From the NCBI RefSeq assembly GCF_007845675.1, contig NZ_VOBR01000002.1, forward strand, positions 62,001-126,000: DNA of 64,000 nucleotides, given 5' to 3'. The translations under genes were made by a program, and so were the position numbers. The notes below the pieces were generated by a model. It ran no database searches, was not told where the DNA came from, and saw nothing but the letters and a program-made list of their open reading frames with translations. Shown in pieces: positions 32,340 to 40,497 of this stretch; the first letter of the stretch is position 1; every line of letters starts with the position of its first letter. Origin of the DNA: Lentzea tibetensis. GTDB taxonomy: Bacteria > Actinomycetota > Actinomycetes > Mycobacteriales > Pseudonocardiaceae.

Positions 32340-33155
32340 TCAGCACTCCGGGCGAGCCGCGATCCTGCGATGGGAATTCTCATCACGGCGACCTGACCTG
32401 CGCAGCGCCGGCGCCTGCCTGGTGGCCCACGCGGCGAGCCGCGGCCGCAGCGCGGTGTAGACGTCCGGGGCGAGTCCCATTCCGATGTGGGTGCTGTTCA
32501 CCTGGACGCATTCGGCGGACGGGTCGAGGCTCAGGCGCCACGGTACGACGGCGTCGGTTCGGGAGTACATCGACACCGCCGGAACCGTTGATGGCAGCGG
32601 GGTGGCCAGTGCGCGGGTGCTGTCGGCGTAGCAGGCGCCGCTGAAGCACTCCTGGTCCATCAGGCCGGGGATGCCTGCCGCGGTCAGCTTGGCGAGCGCC
32701 CGTGCCGCGAGCATCACGCGAGGGTTGGCGGCCGTTGGATTGACAACTGGGCTGCCCAGCATCACCAGGCCGCAGACCAGATCGGGCCTGCGCGCGGCGG
32801 CGAGCCGGGCGAGACCACCACCGCGGCTGTGGCCGATCAGCGCCACCGGCCCACCGGTGGCGTCCGTGTGCTCCTCGAGTCGTCGTTCGATCCGGTCCAC
32901 GAGTTCGCTGGTGCAGCCGAGGTTGAACCCGATGCGAGCGCCCGCGGGACGGTAGCCGCGGCTGGCCAGCCACGTGCTGGTGAAGCTCAGACTGGCATCG
33001 GCGGCGCCGAAGCCCGGCACGAGCAGGACACCCAGTCCCGCGCCCTCGTCCGGATCGGCGTTACGCCACACCGGGTGGGCCATCAGCTGAAATCCGAGCA
33101 TCGCCGTCCCGACGTGCTCACGGGCGACGGAACGCAACGAACGCAATGCACGCAT
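32340..33155 (-). CDS. Alpha/beta hydrolase (lipase/esterase-like)
   Basis: Protein of 271 residues with an alpha/beta-hydrolase core: LVPGFGA oxyanion-type motif, nucleophile elbow GHSRGG (Ser near residue 109), acid in SRTDAVVPW, and His in NSTHIGM; the order Ser-Asp-His is correct. No signal peptide is evident, so probably cytosolic. The ATG at 33155 has GAGGAG upstream at a spacing of about eight. Substrate unknown. Located just upstream of the antiporter gene on the same strand. Confidence 0.85.
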   Translation of the reverse strand: MRALRSLRSVAREHVGTAMLGFQLMAHPVWRNADPDEGAGLGVLLVPGFGAADASLSFTSTWLASRGYRPAGARIGFNLGCTSELVDRIERRLEEHTDATGGPVALIGHSRGGGLARLAAARRPDLVCGLVMLGSPVVNPTAANPRVMLAARALAKLTAAGIPGLMDQECFSGACYADSTRALATPLPSTVPAVSMYSRTDAVVPWRLSLDPSAECVQVNSTHIGMGLAPDVYTALRPRLAAWATRQAPALRRSGRRDENSHRRIAARPEC

Positions 33156-33353
33156 GAACGTGTCTCTCCTCGCCTCGACCAGTAGAGGCAGGATTGCCGT
33201 GGAGGAGTGCGAGAAACGCGAGCAACATGACGTTTACCAGCTGGCCGGAACGTCGCGCCGCCGGAGAACCGACGTCATGGCGTTCAACCAGCGGGAAGGA
33301 TTGTGACTGACCGGTTGAGTAGCGTGATGCAGACGAACTGACAGGGAGGTGTC

Positions 33354-33728
33354 ATGGTCACCGAGGACGACGGCGTGGGGGCGCCACTGCGAGTGGACAC
33401 CGAGCGGCGTGAGGACGCTGTGGTCGTGCGGGGCGCGGGCGAGGTCGACTCCTACACGGCCCCGCTGCTGCGCGATCGCCTGGCCGCGGCGTTCACCGAC
33501 GCGAAGTCCGGCGGGCTCCCGGTCGTGCTGGATCTGAGCGGCGTCGCCTTCTTCGCGTCGTCCGGCCTTTCGGTGCTGGTCGAGTACCACCTGCTCGGTG
33601 TCGACCGGGGCACGCCGCTGCGGCTGGTGGCTCCCGCCGGGAGCGTGCTGCGGGCGCTGCGGGCCACCACGCTGAACGAGCTGCTGGAGCTGTACTTCAG
33701 CCTGCCGGAAGCACTGGCGGCCCGCTGA
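33354..33728 (+). CDS. STAS-domain anti-sigma factor antagonist (copy 1)
   Basis: Single STAS domain of 124 residues. The conserved LDLSGVAFFASSGLSVL segment carries the serine expected to be phosphorylated by an RsbW-type kinase. Such proteins (RsbV/SpoIIAA) release stress sigma factors by binding anti-sigma factors. The ATG follows GGGAGG closely. 108 of 124 residues are identical to the copy at 56955-57329, so the two arose by recent duplication. Its partner kinase may have been the broken ATPase at 37085-37351 or lies elsewhere. Confidence 0.92.
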   Translation: MVTEDDGVGAPLRVDTERREDAVVVRGAGEVDSYTAPLLRDRLAAAFTDAKSGGLPVVLDLSGVAFFASSGLSVLVEYHLLGVDRGTPLRLVAPAGSVLRALRATTLNELLELYFSLPEALAAR

Positions 33729-33774
33729 GCCACTCGTCGCTCTGCTAGACCCCGCTACCTACCGGGAGGCACCG

Positions 33775-34335
33775 TTGCGCACGCTCGCAATCACCCAGAA
33801 CATCACGGTCGACGGCTCGATCGAGATGCTGGGGGACTGGTTCGATCCCGAGGGGCAGGCCGGCGTGGACACGTCGGACCTGCTCGCGGAGATGCACCGC
33901 CAAAGCCACGACGCCGACGGTTTCCTGGTGGGTCGTCAGACGTTCGAGGATCTGCGTGGCTACTGGCCCACTCTGTCCGACGACGCCACGGGTGTCAGCG
34001 ACTACCTCGGCCGGGTGCAGAAGTACGTGATCTCCTCCACGATGACAGACCCGCAGTGGCAGAACACGAGGGTGCTGTCGGGTGACCCCGCCGAGGAGGT
34101 TCGTGCGCTCAAAGACGAGCCAGGCAGCGACATCGTGGTCACCGGCAGCATCATGCTGTGCCACACCCTGATCGAGGCAGGACTGGTCGACGAGTACCGG
34201 CTGTTCGTGTATCCCGTCGTGCAGGGGCGCGGCCGTCGCCTGTTCCCAGACGGGTTCGAGTTGCCGGCACTGAAGCTGCTCGAAGCGAAGGCGTTCCGCT
34301 GTGGCATCACCTACTCGCGGTACACCCCGGCCTGA
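33775..34335 (+). CDS. Dihydrofolate reductase-family protein (RibD C-terminal-like)
   Basis: Protein of 186 residues of the DHFR/RibD-C family (YyaP/YwjB-like): start RTLAITQNITVDGSIEM, central FLVGRQTFEDLRGYW, and late GSIMLCHTLIEAGLVDEYRLFVYPVV with the usual RGRRLF segment. These proteins bind NADPH-like cofactors; true reductase activity is unproven for most. The start appears to be TTG, preceded by GGGAGG at about five bases. It follows the STAS gene by 46 bases. Confidence 0.85.
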   Translation: MRTLAITQNITVDGSIEMLGDWFDPEGQAGVDTSDLLAEMHRQSHDADGFLVGRQTFEDLRGYWPTLSDDATGVSDYLGRVQKYVISSTMTDPQWQNTRVLSGDPAEEVRALKDEPGSDIVVTGSIMLCHTLIEAGLVDEYRLFVYPVVQGRGRRLFPDGFELPALKLLEAKAFRCGITYSRYTPA

Positions 34336-34372
34336 CTTGGCTTCGCACTTCCGTGACAGCGCTGAGACCAAA

Positions 34373-34403
34373 GGACTGTCCACTGTGGCTTGATCGGGCC
34401 GTC
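34373..34403 (+). repeat. Dispersed repeat, copy 1 (pairs with 63803-63833)
   Basis: 31 bases beginning GGACTGTCCACTGTGGCTTG; they differ from the copy at 63803-63833 at three positions. A second shared element, a hairpin, follows 3 bases later here and 79 bases later at the other site. It lies just past the 3' side of the transposase remnant, so it may be an insertion-sequence end. Confidence 0.65.
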
Positions 34404-34405
34404 GC

Positions 34406-34431
34406 CGGTCGCGGAAGCAGCTCCGCGACCG
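34406..34431. repeat. Hairpin shared with 63913-63944
   Basis: Stem CGGTCGCGGA (34406-34415) with TCCGCGACCG (34422-34431), loop AGCAGC. The central 24 bases are identical to the terminator-like hairpin at the right end of the window. Confidence 0.7.
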
Positions 34432-34439
34432 TGTAGGTG

Positions 34440-34720
34440 CGGAAACCTCGTCTTCGTGGAGTGCGTGCAGTAGGTGTGAGCGGTTGAGGATGAGGGTGCG
34501 GTCGAGAAGTTCGACTCGGCGGGTGTGTATCCAGCGTTCCATGATCGCGTTCATTCGCGGGACGCGGATCCCGGTCTTGACGATCGTGATCCCGCTGTCG
34601 GTGAGGACGGCGTCGAACTGAGTGGTGTATCTGCTGTCGCGATCCCGGATCACGTACTTCACGGCGGTGCCCGTGTCCTGCAGGTCCATGAGGAGGTTGC
34701 GGGCTTGCTGCGTGGTCCAG
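34440..34720 (-). pseudogene. Transposase (integrase-core) remnant
   Basis: The minus strand encodes an integrase-core fragment: WTTQQARNLLMDLQDTG, KYVIRDRDSRYTTQFDAV (with the DRD catalytic region), then RVPRMNAIMERW and ELLDRTLILNRSHLLHALHE. This is the middle-to-end part of an IS481/IS3-group-like transposase. The usual following YNxHRPH segment is lost through a frameshift, and the N-terminal half is missing. The left side of the fragment abuts an HPF-like coding remnant, in a different frame, at about 34720. Confidence 0.75.
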
Positions 34721-34729
34721 GTCCTTCAG

Positions 34730-34921
34730 GCTGATCTCGAGGTCGACCTGGTCGTCGCGGAACGACCGCAAACGCGAGCCGAGTGCGCCCAGGCGTTCCA
34801 CGATCCGGTCGCGCTCGTTCGCGAGGAAGCCGGTGGCGAGGTGCAACCGCTGGGCGATCACCGCGGAGTCTTCCGGAAGTTCGCTCGTGCGCTCACTCGT
34901 CCTTTGTGGAGGGTTGTTCAC
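34730..34921 (-). pseudogene. HPF/RaiA-like ribosome-hibernation protein, N-terminal remnant
   Basis: About 60 residues on the minus strand ending RLRSFRDDQVDLEISLKDLD, which resembles the N-terminal domain of hibernation-factor (sigma-54 modulation/S30AE) proteins; the frame then runs directly into the transposase remnant. A GTG at 34921 could be its start and overlaps the end of the STAS gene by 28 bases. Similarity is judged by eye on a short segment, so the family call is tentative. Confidence 0.4.
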
Positions 34922-35486
34922 CCGTGCGCAGATTCCGATCCGGCCGGGCAACACTCCGTGCCGGGCGCAGATCGGGCCGGTGTGGCGGGAGTTGTGCCAG
35001 GACTCGACGGACGGGGGAAGTAACCGGTGCGGGAAGATGGGGTGACCCGATCACATCCAGCGGCTGGGTCCGCATGGGGGCGTGGTCGAGGTCGGGGTAG
35101 CAGGCGATCACGCCGTGCAACTCGGTGATCCCCAGCAGCCTGAGGACCTGCGGTGTGTCCGCGACCAAGCAGAACCCGATCTCCGCGGCGATCGCCGCGG
35201 TGCGAGCGGTGTTCAGGACGGAAAGACCGGTCACGGCGAGGAAACCGACGTCGGTGAGATCGACGACCAGATCCGGGCCGCAGTGGCGGATCTGATCGTG
35301 CAGGCGATCCCGCAACAGCGAAGCGGTGAACATGTCCACCTCTCCGCACACCGTGACCACGATCGTTCCCGGCCGGGCGGTGGGGGTCGTCACGGTGAGC
35401 TGATCGGCAACCGGGATCGGGGCGGATCGGCCTGCGGTCGCGAAGCGCGGAGGAACAGACACCTGAGAGTTGATGACGGTGCTCAC
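34893..35486 (-). CDS. STAS-domain protein with N- and C-terminal extensions
   Basis: Protein of 197 residues. A STAS domain spans about residues 30-145: GTIVVTVCGEVDMFTASLL, then LVVDLTDVGFLAVTGLSVL where the position usually held by the phosphorylatable Ser is occupied by Val-Thr, and VADTPQVLRLLGITEL. The tail is Arg/Pro-rich. The GTG at 35486 has GGAG about six bases upstream. It differs clearly from the two short STAS paralogues, and the Ser-to-Thr change could alter kinase control. It is the only gene between the iron-permease/GlsB block and the IS remnant on this strand. Confidence 0.82.
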   Translation of the reverse strand: MSTVINSQVSVPPRFATAGRSAPIPVADQLTVTTPTARPGTIVVTVCGEVDMFTASLLRDRLHDQIRHCGPDLVVDLTDVGFLAVTGLSVLNTARTAAIAAEIGFCLVADTPQVLRLLGITELHGVIACYPDLDHAPMRTQPLDVIGSPHLPAPVTSPVRRVLAQLPPHRPDLRPARSVARPDRNLRTGEQPSTKDE

Positions 35487-35829
35487 GGAGGTCTCCTCAC
35501 GAGACCGTGGCGACCGCGGGGTCCAGGCGGACGGAAAGGATGAGAACCCCAGCGTAGACCTGTCCGGCGGCCGCACAAGGCGCACCCAACGTGCTGCGCG
35601 ATCGCGCTGAGTGAGAACCCCGCGGAGCCGATCCCGCACCTCGCCGACACCGCATCAGCCCTGTTCAGAGGCCTCGTAGAGGTCTACGCTGAGTGGACAA
35701 CCCACCCGGTCACAGCGTCCCGCCAGGCCCGCAACGGCCTGACACGGCAGATCGTGGTGCATCGAAATCCGCTCCGGACCTTGGCGGCGCACGCGTCGAA
35801 ACCGCAGACGCGCCAAGGAGGCAGTGGAC

Positions 35830-35943
35830 ATGTTCCCGCTCACAGCGCCAGCCGACATCTCACGCGGCCTCATCGCCATCCGCCGATACCGCCGGGAATC
35901 CCGTCGGCGCCGGTTCCGGGTCTCCGACTCGCGATCGTCCTGA
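35830..35943 (+). CDS. Arg-rich micropeptide (37 aa) with a strong ribosome site
   Basis: Frame of 37 residues, MFPLTAPADISRGLIAIRR then an Arg-rich end. The ATG lies eight bases after a perfect AAGGAGG (35815-35821), the main reason to consider it real. It sits in an otherwise gene-free 529-base stretch (35487-36015), 72 bases before the GlsB gene. No family recognised. It could be a leader peptide or a small regulatory protein. Confidence 0.45.
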   Translation: MFPLTAPADISRGLIAIRRYRRESRRRRFRVSDSRSS

Positions 35944-36015
35944 GTGGACGTTAAGCGAGCCATTTCGACCCGATCAGCAGATATGTCTGCGATCTGAAGC
36001 ATTGAGAGGTGCACC

Positions 36016-36306
36016 ATGGGCATCATCGCCTGGATCGTGCTCGGTCTGGCCGCCGGCATCATCGCCAAGTGGCTGCTGGGCGGCAGGGCGAAGCACGGCG
36101 TCATCGTCACCATCCTGATCGGCGTCGCCGGGGCGTTGCTCGGCGGCTGGTTGGCATCGGCGCTGTTCGGCATCGACGCTGTCGGAGGATTCTTCGAGAT
36201 CCGCACCTGGGTCACCGCCATCCTGGGATCCGCTGTCCTGCTGCTGCTCTACCACTTGGCCAGCGGCGGCGCCCGCAAGCCCAGCTTCTGGCGCGCCAAC
36301 CGATAA
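36016..36306 (+). CDS. GlsB/YeaQ/YmgE family small membrane protein (copy 1)
   Basis: Protein of 96 residues, almost entirely three hydrophobic Gly-rich segments: IIAWIVLGLAAGIIAKWLLGG, VIVTILIGVAGALLGGWL and a third near residue 70 (each a membrane span). This is the GlsB/YeaQ (transglycosylase-associated) stress membrane protein family. GAGAGG precedes the ATG. A shorter homologue is at 56652-56918, next to the duplicated STAS gene. Confidence 0.92.
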   Translation: MGIIAWIVLGLAAGIIAKWLLGGRAKHGVIVTILIGVAGALLGGWLASALFGIDAVGGFFEIRTWVTAILGSAVLLLLYHLASGGARKPSFWRANR

Positions 36307-36498
36307 CGGGCTCACCAACCTGGTAGCGATGCTGACGCACCCCCGCAACGGCCCGCCCGCGCCAAGGGGGCAGCGACGCCATGGCCACTCCAAGTCCCGG
36401 TGCGGGCCGCTGAGGTGAACGTAGCGGGCTGTCGTCTCACATGCGCCCGCCCGTGCCGGAGCGAAGCAGTCTGACTGGGTTCACCTAGAAGCATCCAA

Positions 36499-36527
36499 AC
36501 AGGACACCGTCGTGGACGGTGTCCTGT
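36499..36527. terminator. Strong perfect hairpin (terminator or operator)
   Basis: 13-base-pair perfect stem, ACAGGACACCGTC (36499-36511) with GACGGTGTCCTGT (36515-36527), loop GTG. It lies in the 273-base gap between the GlsB gene and the permease-like gene, nearer the latter (53 bases before its start). There is no T-run. It could end GlsB transcription or be an operator for the following gene. Nothing else was recognised in the gap. Confidence 0.6.
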
Positions 36528-36579
36528 CCTGTAAAGGATCACCGGCCTTCGACTGCGCTTGCGACGAGGGAGAATGACG

Positions 36580-36975
36580 ATGGAGATTACTGCCGCAGCA
36601 CAAACCCGCGCGAGCGGAGATCGCCGCTCACCCTTCGACCGCTTCGTCGAGTGGACTCACCTGCGGGTCAGCCAAGCGCCGTTCTTCTTCGTGTGCGCGG
36701 GCATCGTCGTGGGATGGTTGATCAGTCTGCCACTGTGGACGGATCTCAAGGAGTGGCAGACGGCCATCCACACTGTCTCAAGCGTCGTCACGCTGCTTCT
36801 GGTAGCGCTGCTCGCCAATGCGGGCCGCCGCGAGCGTGAGGCCACGCAGGAGAAACTCAACGTCATCGCCACGACGCTGGCCGCGCTCATGGCTGTGAAT
36901 GCGAACAACAGTCCCGAGTTGCAAGACGCCACGAAGGCCCTGCGCGAAGCCGTCGGCCTCGAGGAACGTCACTAG
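36580..36975 (+). CDS. Low-affinity iron permease-family protein
   Basis: Protein of 131 residues: a hydrophilic start, FFFVCAGIVVGWLISLPLW and a second membrane segment (TVSSVVTLLLVALLANAG) separated by WQTAIHTV, then an amphipathic helix REREATQEKLNVIATTLAAL. This is the Iron_permease/DUF family layout; the iron-transport label rests on the family name. An ATG at 36574 is also possible, but GAGGG (36566-36570) is better spaced for the ATG at 36580. Confidence 0.8.
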   Translation: MEITAAAQTRASGDRRSPFDRFVEWTHLRVSQAPFFFVCAGIVVGWLISLPLWTDLKEWQTAIHTVSSVVTLLLVALLANAGRREREATQEKLNVIATTLAALMAVNANNSPELQDATKALREAVGLEERH

Positions 36976-37084
36976 ACTCACGAAACGCGGTGCCCCCGAA
37001 GCTGCGACAATCGAGGCTGAGGTGTGCTCGGTCGCCCCGGGCGGTGGATCACTCCGGCGCCAGGCAGCGGGAATCACGCGGTAC

Positions 37085-37351
37085 TCAGCTCGCCCCGCAG
37101 TTGATGTCGGCCCGGACGGTCTTGCCGGCCCGGACCGAGCACGGTTCGGGGAGGCGCAGCATCCGGATCTCACGCGGGGAACGGCCGTGGTCGTAGGCGT
37201 TGGTCACCAACTCGGTCGCGACCAGCGGCACATCGCCGAGTTCCTCGTCGGTCAGGTCGGTCAGTGCCTCGGCGGCCCAGCGGCGTGTGGCAGGGAGTTC
37301 GTGAGCATCGGGGTCTGTTGTGAATCGCCGCCGCGGTGTGCCTGCTCGGCG
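37085..37351 (-). pseudogene. RsbW-like histidine-kinase-type ATPase, truncated
   Basis: A minus-strand frame between two stops reads ATRRWAAEALTDLTDEE, then VPLVATELVTNAYDHG, matching the N-box (ELVTNAxxH) of RsbW-type anti-sigma ATPase domains, then REIRMLRLPEPCSVRA. After that the sequence changes and a stop follows; the G1/G2 boxes of the ATP lid are missing. No start codon lies in frame after the upstream stop (near 37352). This looks like a decayed anti-sigma kinase, natural partner of a STAS protein such as those nearby. Confidence 0.7.
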
Positions 37352-37931
37352 TCACCGTGATCATGTACGCGCCTCGTGGCTGAGGCCCTGACAGTCTCTT
37401 GTGGACATGAGCCGATCCGTGTCCCGGTGTTCGCCGTCCGAGCTGGTGACATCGGGCATGGCCATCGCGGGTCGCCTGGGTCGAGTTCCTGCAGGATCGG
37501 GTCTTCGCGTCCGGCGCGGAGCAGGTCGCAGGTCGCGCTGTCAGCCGGGAGGGCTTGAAGATCAGCGGTTCGCCGTTCCAGGTCGGTGTTTTTCTCGTCT
37601 CTGCAACGACGTCGGCAGCGGCGCCACTGGTGTTGTCGTCAACGGGCTCGGTAACGCTGTCGGCGGCCTCGATGGCTAACGAGGTGCGGCGCATGGAACC
37701 GCGCGATGCCGTGGCGGACCTGAGTTGCGCTCTGACCGGACGGCCGGTCGGCCGGGCTGGTGACGAGATCGGCACGGCGTCATCGGTGACGGCGATGAGG
37801 TGGCCTGCCTCTTCACCGTCGTCGGACAGTCGCGGGCCGAGGTCGCGATCGCTGTGGCAGGTGTGTGACCTCGGCCTGGCTATCAGGTCGTGCCGGGCTT
37901 GGCGGGGCGTCGACGTCCTGACCTCAGGTGG
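37352..37931. other. No recognisable gene (580 bases)
   Basis: Frames on both strands were read. A minus-strand frame gives a hydrophilic sequence (HLIAVTDDAVPISSPARP and on) with no family resemblance and no well-placed start. It may be further decayed sequence linked to the truncated ATPase. Confidence 0.5.
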
Positions 37932-38309
37932 TCACACGCCTCGCAAAGGTGGGTACGGCTCGTCGGGAGTGTGCGGTGGTGGTGTCTGGGTGTTGAGGTT
38001 TCGGGCTTCTTCGAGTTGGTCTTCCAGGGTGACGATGCGGCAGGCGGCGTCCAGGCCGATGCCTTCGTCGATCAGTGTGCGGACGCGGGCGGCCAGGTGC
38101 AGTTGGTGGCGGGAGTACCGGCGGTGTCCACCGGTGGAGCGCTGCGGCTCGATGAGCTTCGCGTCGTCGAGGGTGCGCAGGAATGCCGCGGTGGTGTTGA
38201 GCATCTCCGCGGCGCGGCCCATGGTGTAGGCGGGGTAGTGGTCGTCGTCGAGGTTCTCGGCCGCGGTGTGCGGCTCGTTGGTTTCTGGCCGGGGTGTCTC
38301 TGGGGTCAT
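37932..38309 (-). CDS. MerR-family transcriptional regulator (copy 1)
   Basis: Protein of 125 residues with a MerR-type winged helix: YTMGRAAEMLNTTAAFLRTL, then GHRRYSRHQLHLAARVRTLI, and a short effector helix LEDQLEEARNLN, ending PYPPLRGV. No metal-binding cysteines, so not a classical metal sensor. GGAGG lies just upstream of the ATG. The same C-terminal end (PYPPLRGV) recurs in a remnant at 56260-56361. MerR proteins of this type in actinobacteria often accompany STAS/anti-sigma stress genes, as here. Confidence 0.88.
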   Translation of the reverse strand: MTPETPRPETNEPHTAAENLDDDHYPAYTMGRAAEMLNTTAAFLRTLDDAKLIEPQRSTGGHRRYSRHQLHLAARVRTLIDEGIGLDAACRIVTLEDQLEEARNLNTQTPPPHTPDEPYPPLRGV

Positions 38310-39105
38310 CGAGCCTCCGCATCACGAGGGGCCCCGATGCGGTAGCACCGGGGCCCCAAGGGTTTGTGGGTTTCACTTCCATCAACCGACCGTGAGATCG
38401 GGTTCCTGTGTCCGCGTGACCCGCATCAGGGGCGGGAACTGCGGGGATCGTTGCTTGTGCGTAACCGAAGACCACCTGCCAATCTGATGGAACTGCGGTA
38501 GCCGCCCGGCGATGTTCAGCCTGAGACGGGCGATCCGATGGTGTGCAACCCTTCCCTTCTCCTCTGGTACCTGATTTTTCTGTTCTTGTGTGAATGTCGG
38601 CGCCGGACCTCTTGCACATGCCGGTTTCACCTCGCCGACCGCCTTGCAACTGCATCTGCACTGCGTCTTGCACTTGCTCTTCACGCGACTGTCGGCTCCG
38701 GGTAACGCGTACTGCGGTCGTGCTTCCGGTCTTGCCTGCCGACTGTCCTTGGTCGCCGCCGGAACCCCTTCCACTGATCGGCTCCGGCGTGTCCGACCGT
38801 CTTGCGCAGATCCACGGGTAGTTCGTCATCTCCCGTGCCGATATGACGTTCTCTCTCTCGCAACGTGCAGAACACTACACTCAGCCAGACGCGAATGTCT
38901 ACCTCAGCGACTACAGATTTACTCGAACAGGGGACATAGGCATGCTGCTGCCTGCGGTCTGCGGGGGGAGCGATCTGATCCGGCATGTGCGACGGCGACG
39001 GCACCCCGACGATCCGCCCCTGTGAGCCGGGCCTGTTCGGCGCCGCTGTGTGGTCTAGACACGTCTGCTGGTGGGTTAGCCTTCGTGCAGATTGTGGGTG
39101 ACCTG
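38310..39105. other. Long intergenic region without a convincing gene (796 bases)
   Basis: This stretch has lower G+C than its surroundings (for example CTGATTTTTCTGTTCTTGTG near 38570) and no frame with actinobacterial codon bias, good start and family likeness. It separates the divergent MerR and TPR genes and probably holds their promoters. Confidence 0.5.
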
Positions 39106-39960
39106 ATGAGTGAGCCTGACTTAGGCCCGTTGAGCCGTCGTGGCTCTGACTTGCTCGACGGCGGCACTGGCCGGAGGCCGTACGAACGGGCGATCGAAGT
39201 TCTCGAACAGGCCGTCGCGGCGGGTGAACCCGCGGCCGCTCGGTTGTTGGCGCGTGGTTACCTCGAGCGGGGCCGGCTGATCGAGGCGCAGGAGTTGCTC
39301 GGTCCTCTGGTCGCCGCCGGACGTGACGATCTTGCTGATGTGCTGGCCGATGTGCTGGCCGACCTCGGCATGACCTCCGACGCCGAGAGCGCGTACCTGC
39401 TGGCCGTCGCCGGGGGCGACAGCAAGGCGATGAACAACTTCGCGTTGTTCCTGGCCGAGCAGGGCCGCCTCGACGAGGCGGTGACGATGTTCGAGCGTGC
39501 CGTCGAGCTGGACGACACCCTCGCGCCCGCCAACCTGGCCCGCACCCACCTGCACGACCGGCGCGACGTCGCCGCCGCGCTCGCCGTGGCCGAGCGGCAT
39601 CTTGATCCGGCCAAACCGACCACCTACTGCGCCCTCGCCGAGGTCTACGCCGAACTCGGACGTCAGGACGAAGCCGAGCAGTTGCTGCGCAAGGCCATCG
39701 ATCTGGAGGCTCAGCAGGCGCACATCGACTACGCGAAGTTCCTGCACCGTCACAGGAACGACCTCGTGGCCGCCGAGCGCGAGTACCGGCTGGCCGGGGA
39801 ACTCGACGAACCGGCCGCCGGCTACCACCTCGGCGCGTTCCTGCTCGACCACGGCGACGAGGACGAGGCTGCCGACGTGCTCGAGCAGGCCGCCTCATGG
39901 GGAGATCTCGACGCTCGACGGCTACTGGACACCGAGTTCGAGCTCGTAATGGATCCGTGA
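39106..39960 (+). CDS. Tetratricopeptide/Sel1-like repeat protein
   Basis: Protein of 284 residues made mostly of helical TPR-type repeats: AIEVLEQAVAAGEPAAARLL, AESAYLLAVAGGDSKAMNNF, AVTMFERAVELDDTLAPANL, AEQLLRKAIDLEAQQAHIDY, ADVLEQAASWGDLDARRLL. Such repeats form protein-binding solenoids; no catalytic domain or signal peptide is seen. The ATG at 39106 begins the family-like region; the frame extends upstream without family resemblance. The ribosome site is weak (GTGGGTGA). Role unknown. Confidence 0.82.
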   Translation: MSEPDLGPLSRRGSDLLDGGTGRRPYERAIEVLEQAVAAGEPAAARLLARGYLERGRLIEAQELLGPLVAAGRDDLADVLADVLADLGMTSDAESAYLLAVAGGDSKAMNNFALFLAEQGRLDEAVTMFERAVELDDTLAPANLARTHLHDRRDVAAALAVAERHLDPAKPTTYCALAEVYAELGRQDEAEQLLRKAIDLEAQQAHIDYAKFLHRHRNDLVAAEREYRLAGELDEPAAGYHLGAFLLDHGDEDEAADVLEQAASWGDLDARRLLDTEFELVMDP

Positions 39961-40497
39961 GCGCACAGCGGCTTGCAGAGACGAATCGAATCCTGCTCGG
40001 CGGCGCAACCGCGCTTCTCCGGCTCGGCCCCTGCCGTGGCCCCGCCAGCGCACGAAGCATCTTCGCCGAGGCACAGCAGTGCAGTTCTTTCGATGGACGT
40101 GCTGTCTTTGGCTGAGCTGGGTGTGAAGCCGATGGCAGACCTGCTGCACTGCGCCTCCGATGGGACGCGGGTCACTGAACGTGCTGGAGCTGACTGGAGC
40201 GGGGCAAGGAGTTGAACGTCGCGAAGCTGCATGTAACTGCGCTGAGCGGTGGTCAACCGCACCGAGTTCGTTGAGGGCTCTTGTGTTCGCGCTGACAAGA
40301 GTCCTTGGAGGACTTCTCCAGCAAGATCGTGGCTCGCTGGTGTGATCAGGTCGGTCGAGTGTCCCTCCCGCCAATGGTGGCGAGGGGTCATCTTCGGCCA
40401 TTCATCACGTATTTGCTGCCACTGTCAGCGCCGGCCGTGTGGAGGATCAGCGGTGCAGCTTCGGGTTCTGGCGTGGCAGCGATGCGCACGACGGCGT
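39961..40497. other. No recognisable gene (537 bases)
   Basis: Between the TPR gene and the convergent minus-strand Asp23-linked operon. No frame shows codon bias or family likeness, and no tRNA or clear terminator was found. Confidence 0.5.

Noticed and set aside
30859-32460. Plus-strand open frame of 533 codons across the antiporter gene
   Set aside because: Product is Arg/Glu/His-rich without any domain, and the minus strand encodes a clear 12-span antiporter. Kept only the promoter-like site at 30940 as noteworthy.
33745-34689. Minus-strand frame opposite the DHFR-family gene, continuing from the transposase
   Set aside because: Only the first ~90 residues are transposase-like; the rest is antisense to a well-supported gene.
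35754-35954. 67-codon plus-strand frame overlapping the micropeptide
   Set aside because: No ribosome site and no codon bias; the 37-codon frame in another register has the perfect AAGGAGG.
37924-38829. Minus-strand frame of 301 codons overlapping the MerR gene
   Set aside because: It is out of frame with the MerR product and shows no family likeness; the MerR frame has the winged-helix motifs.
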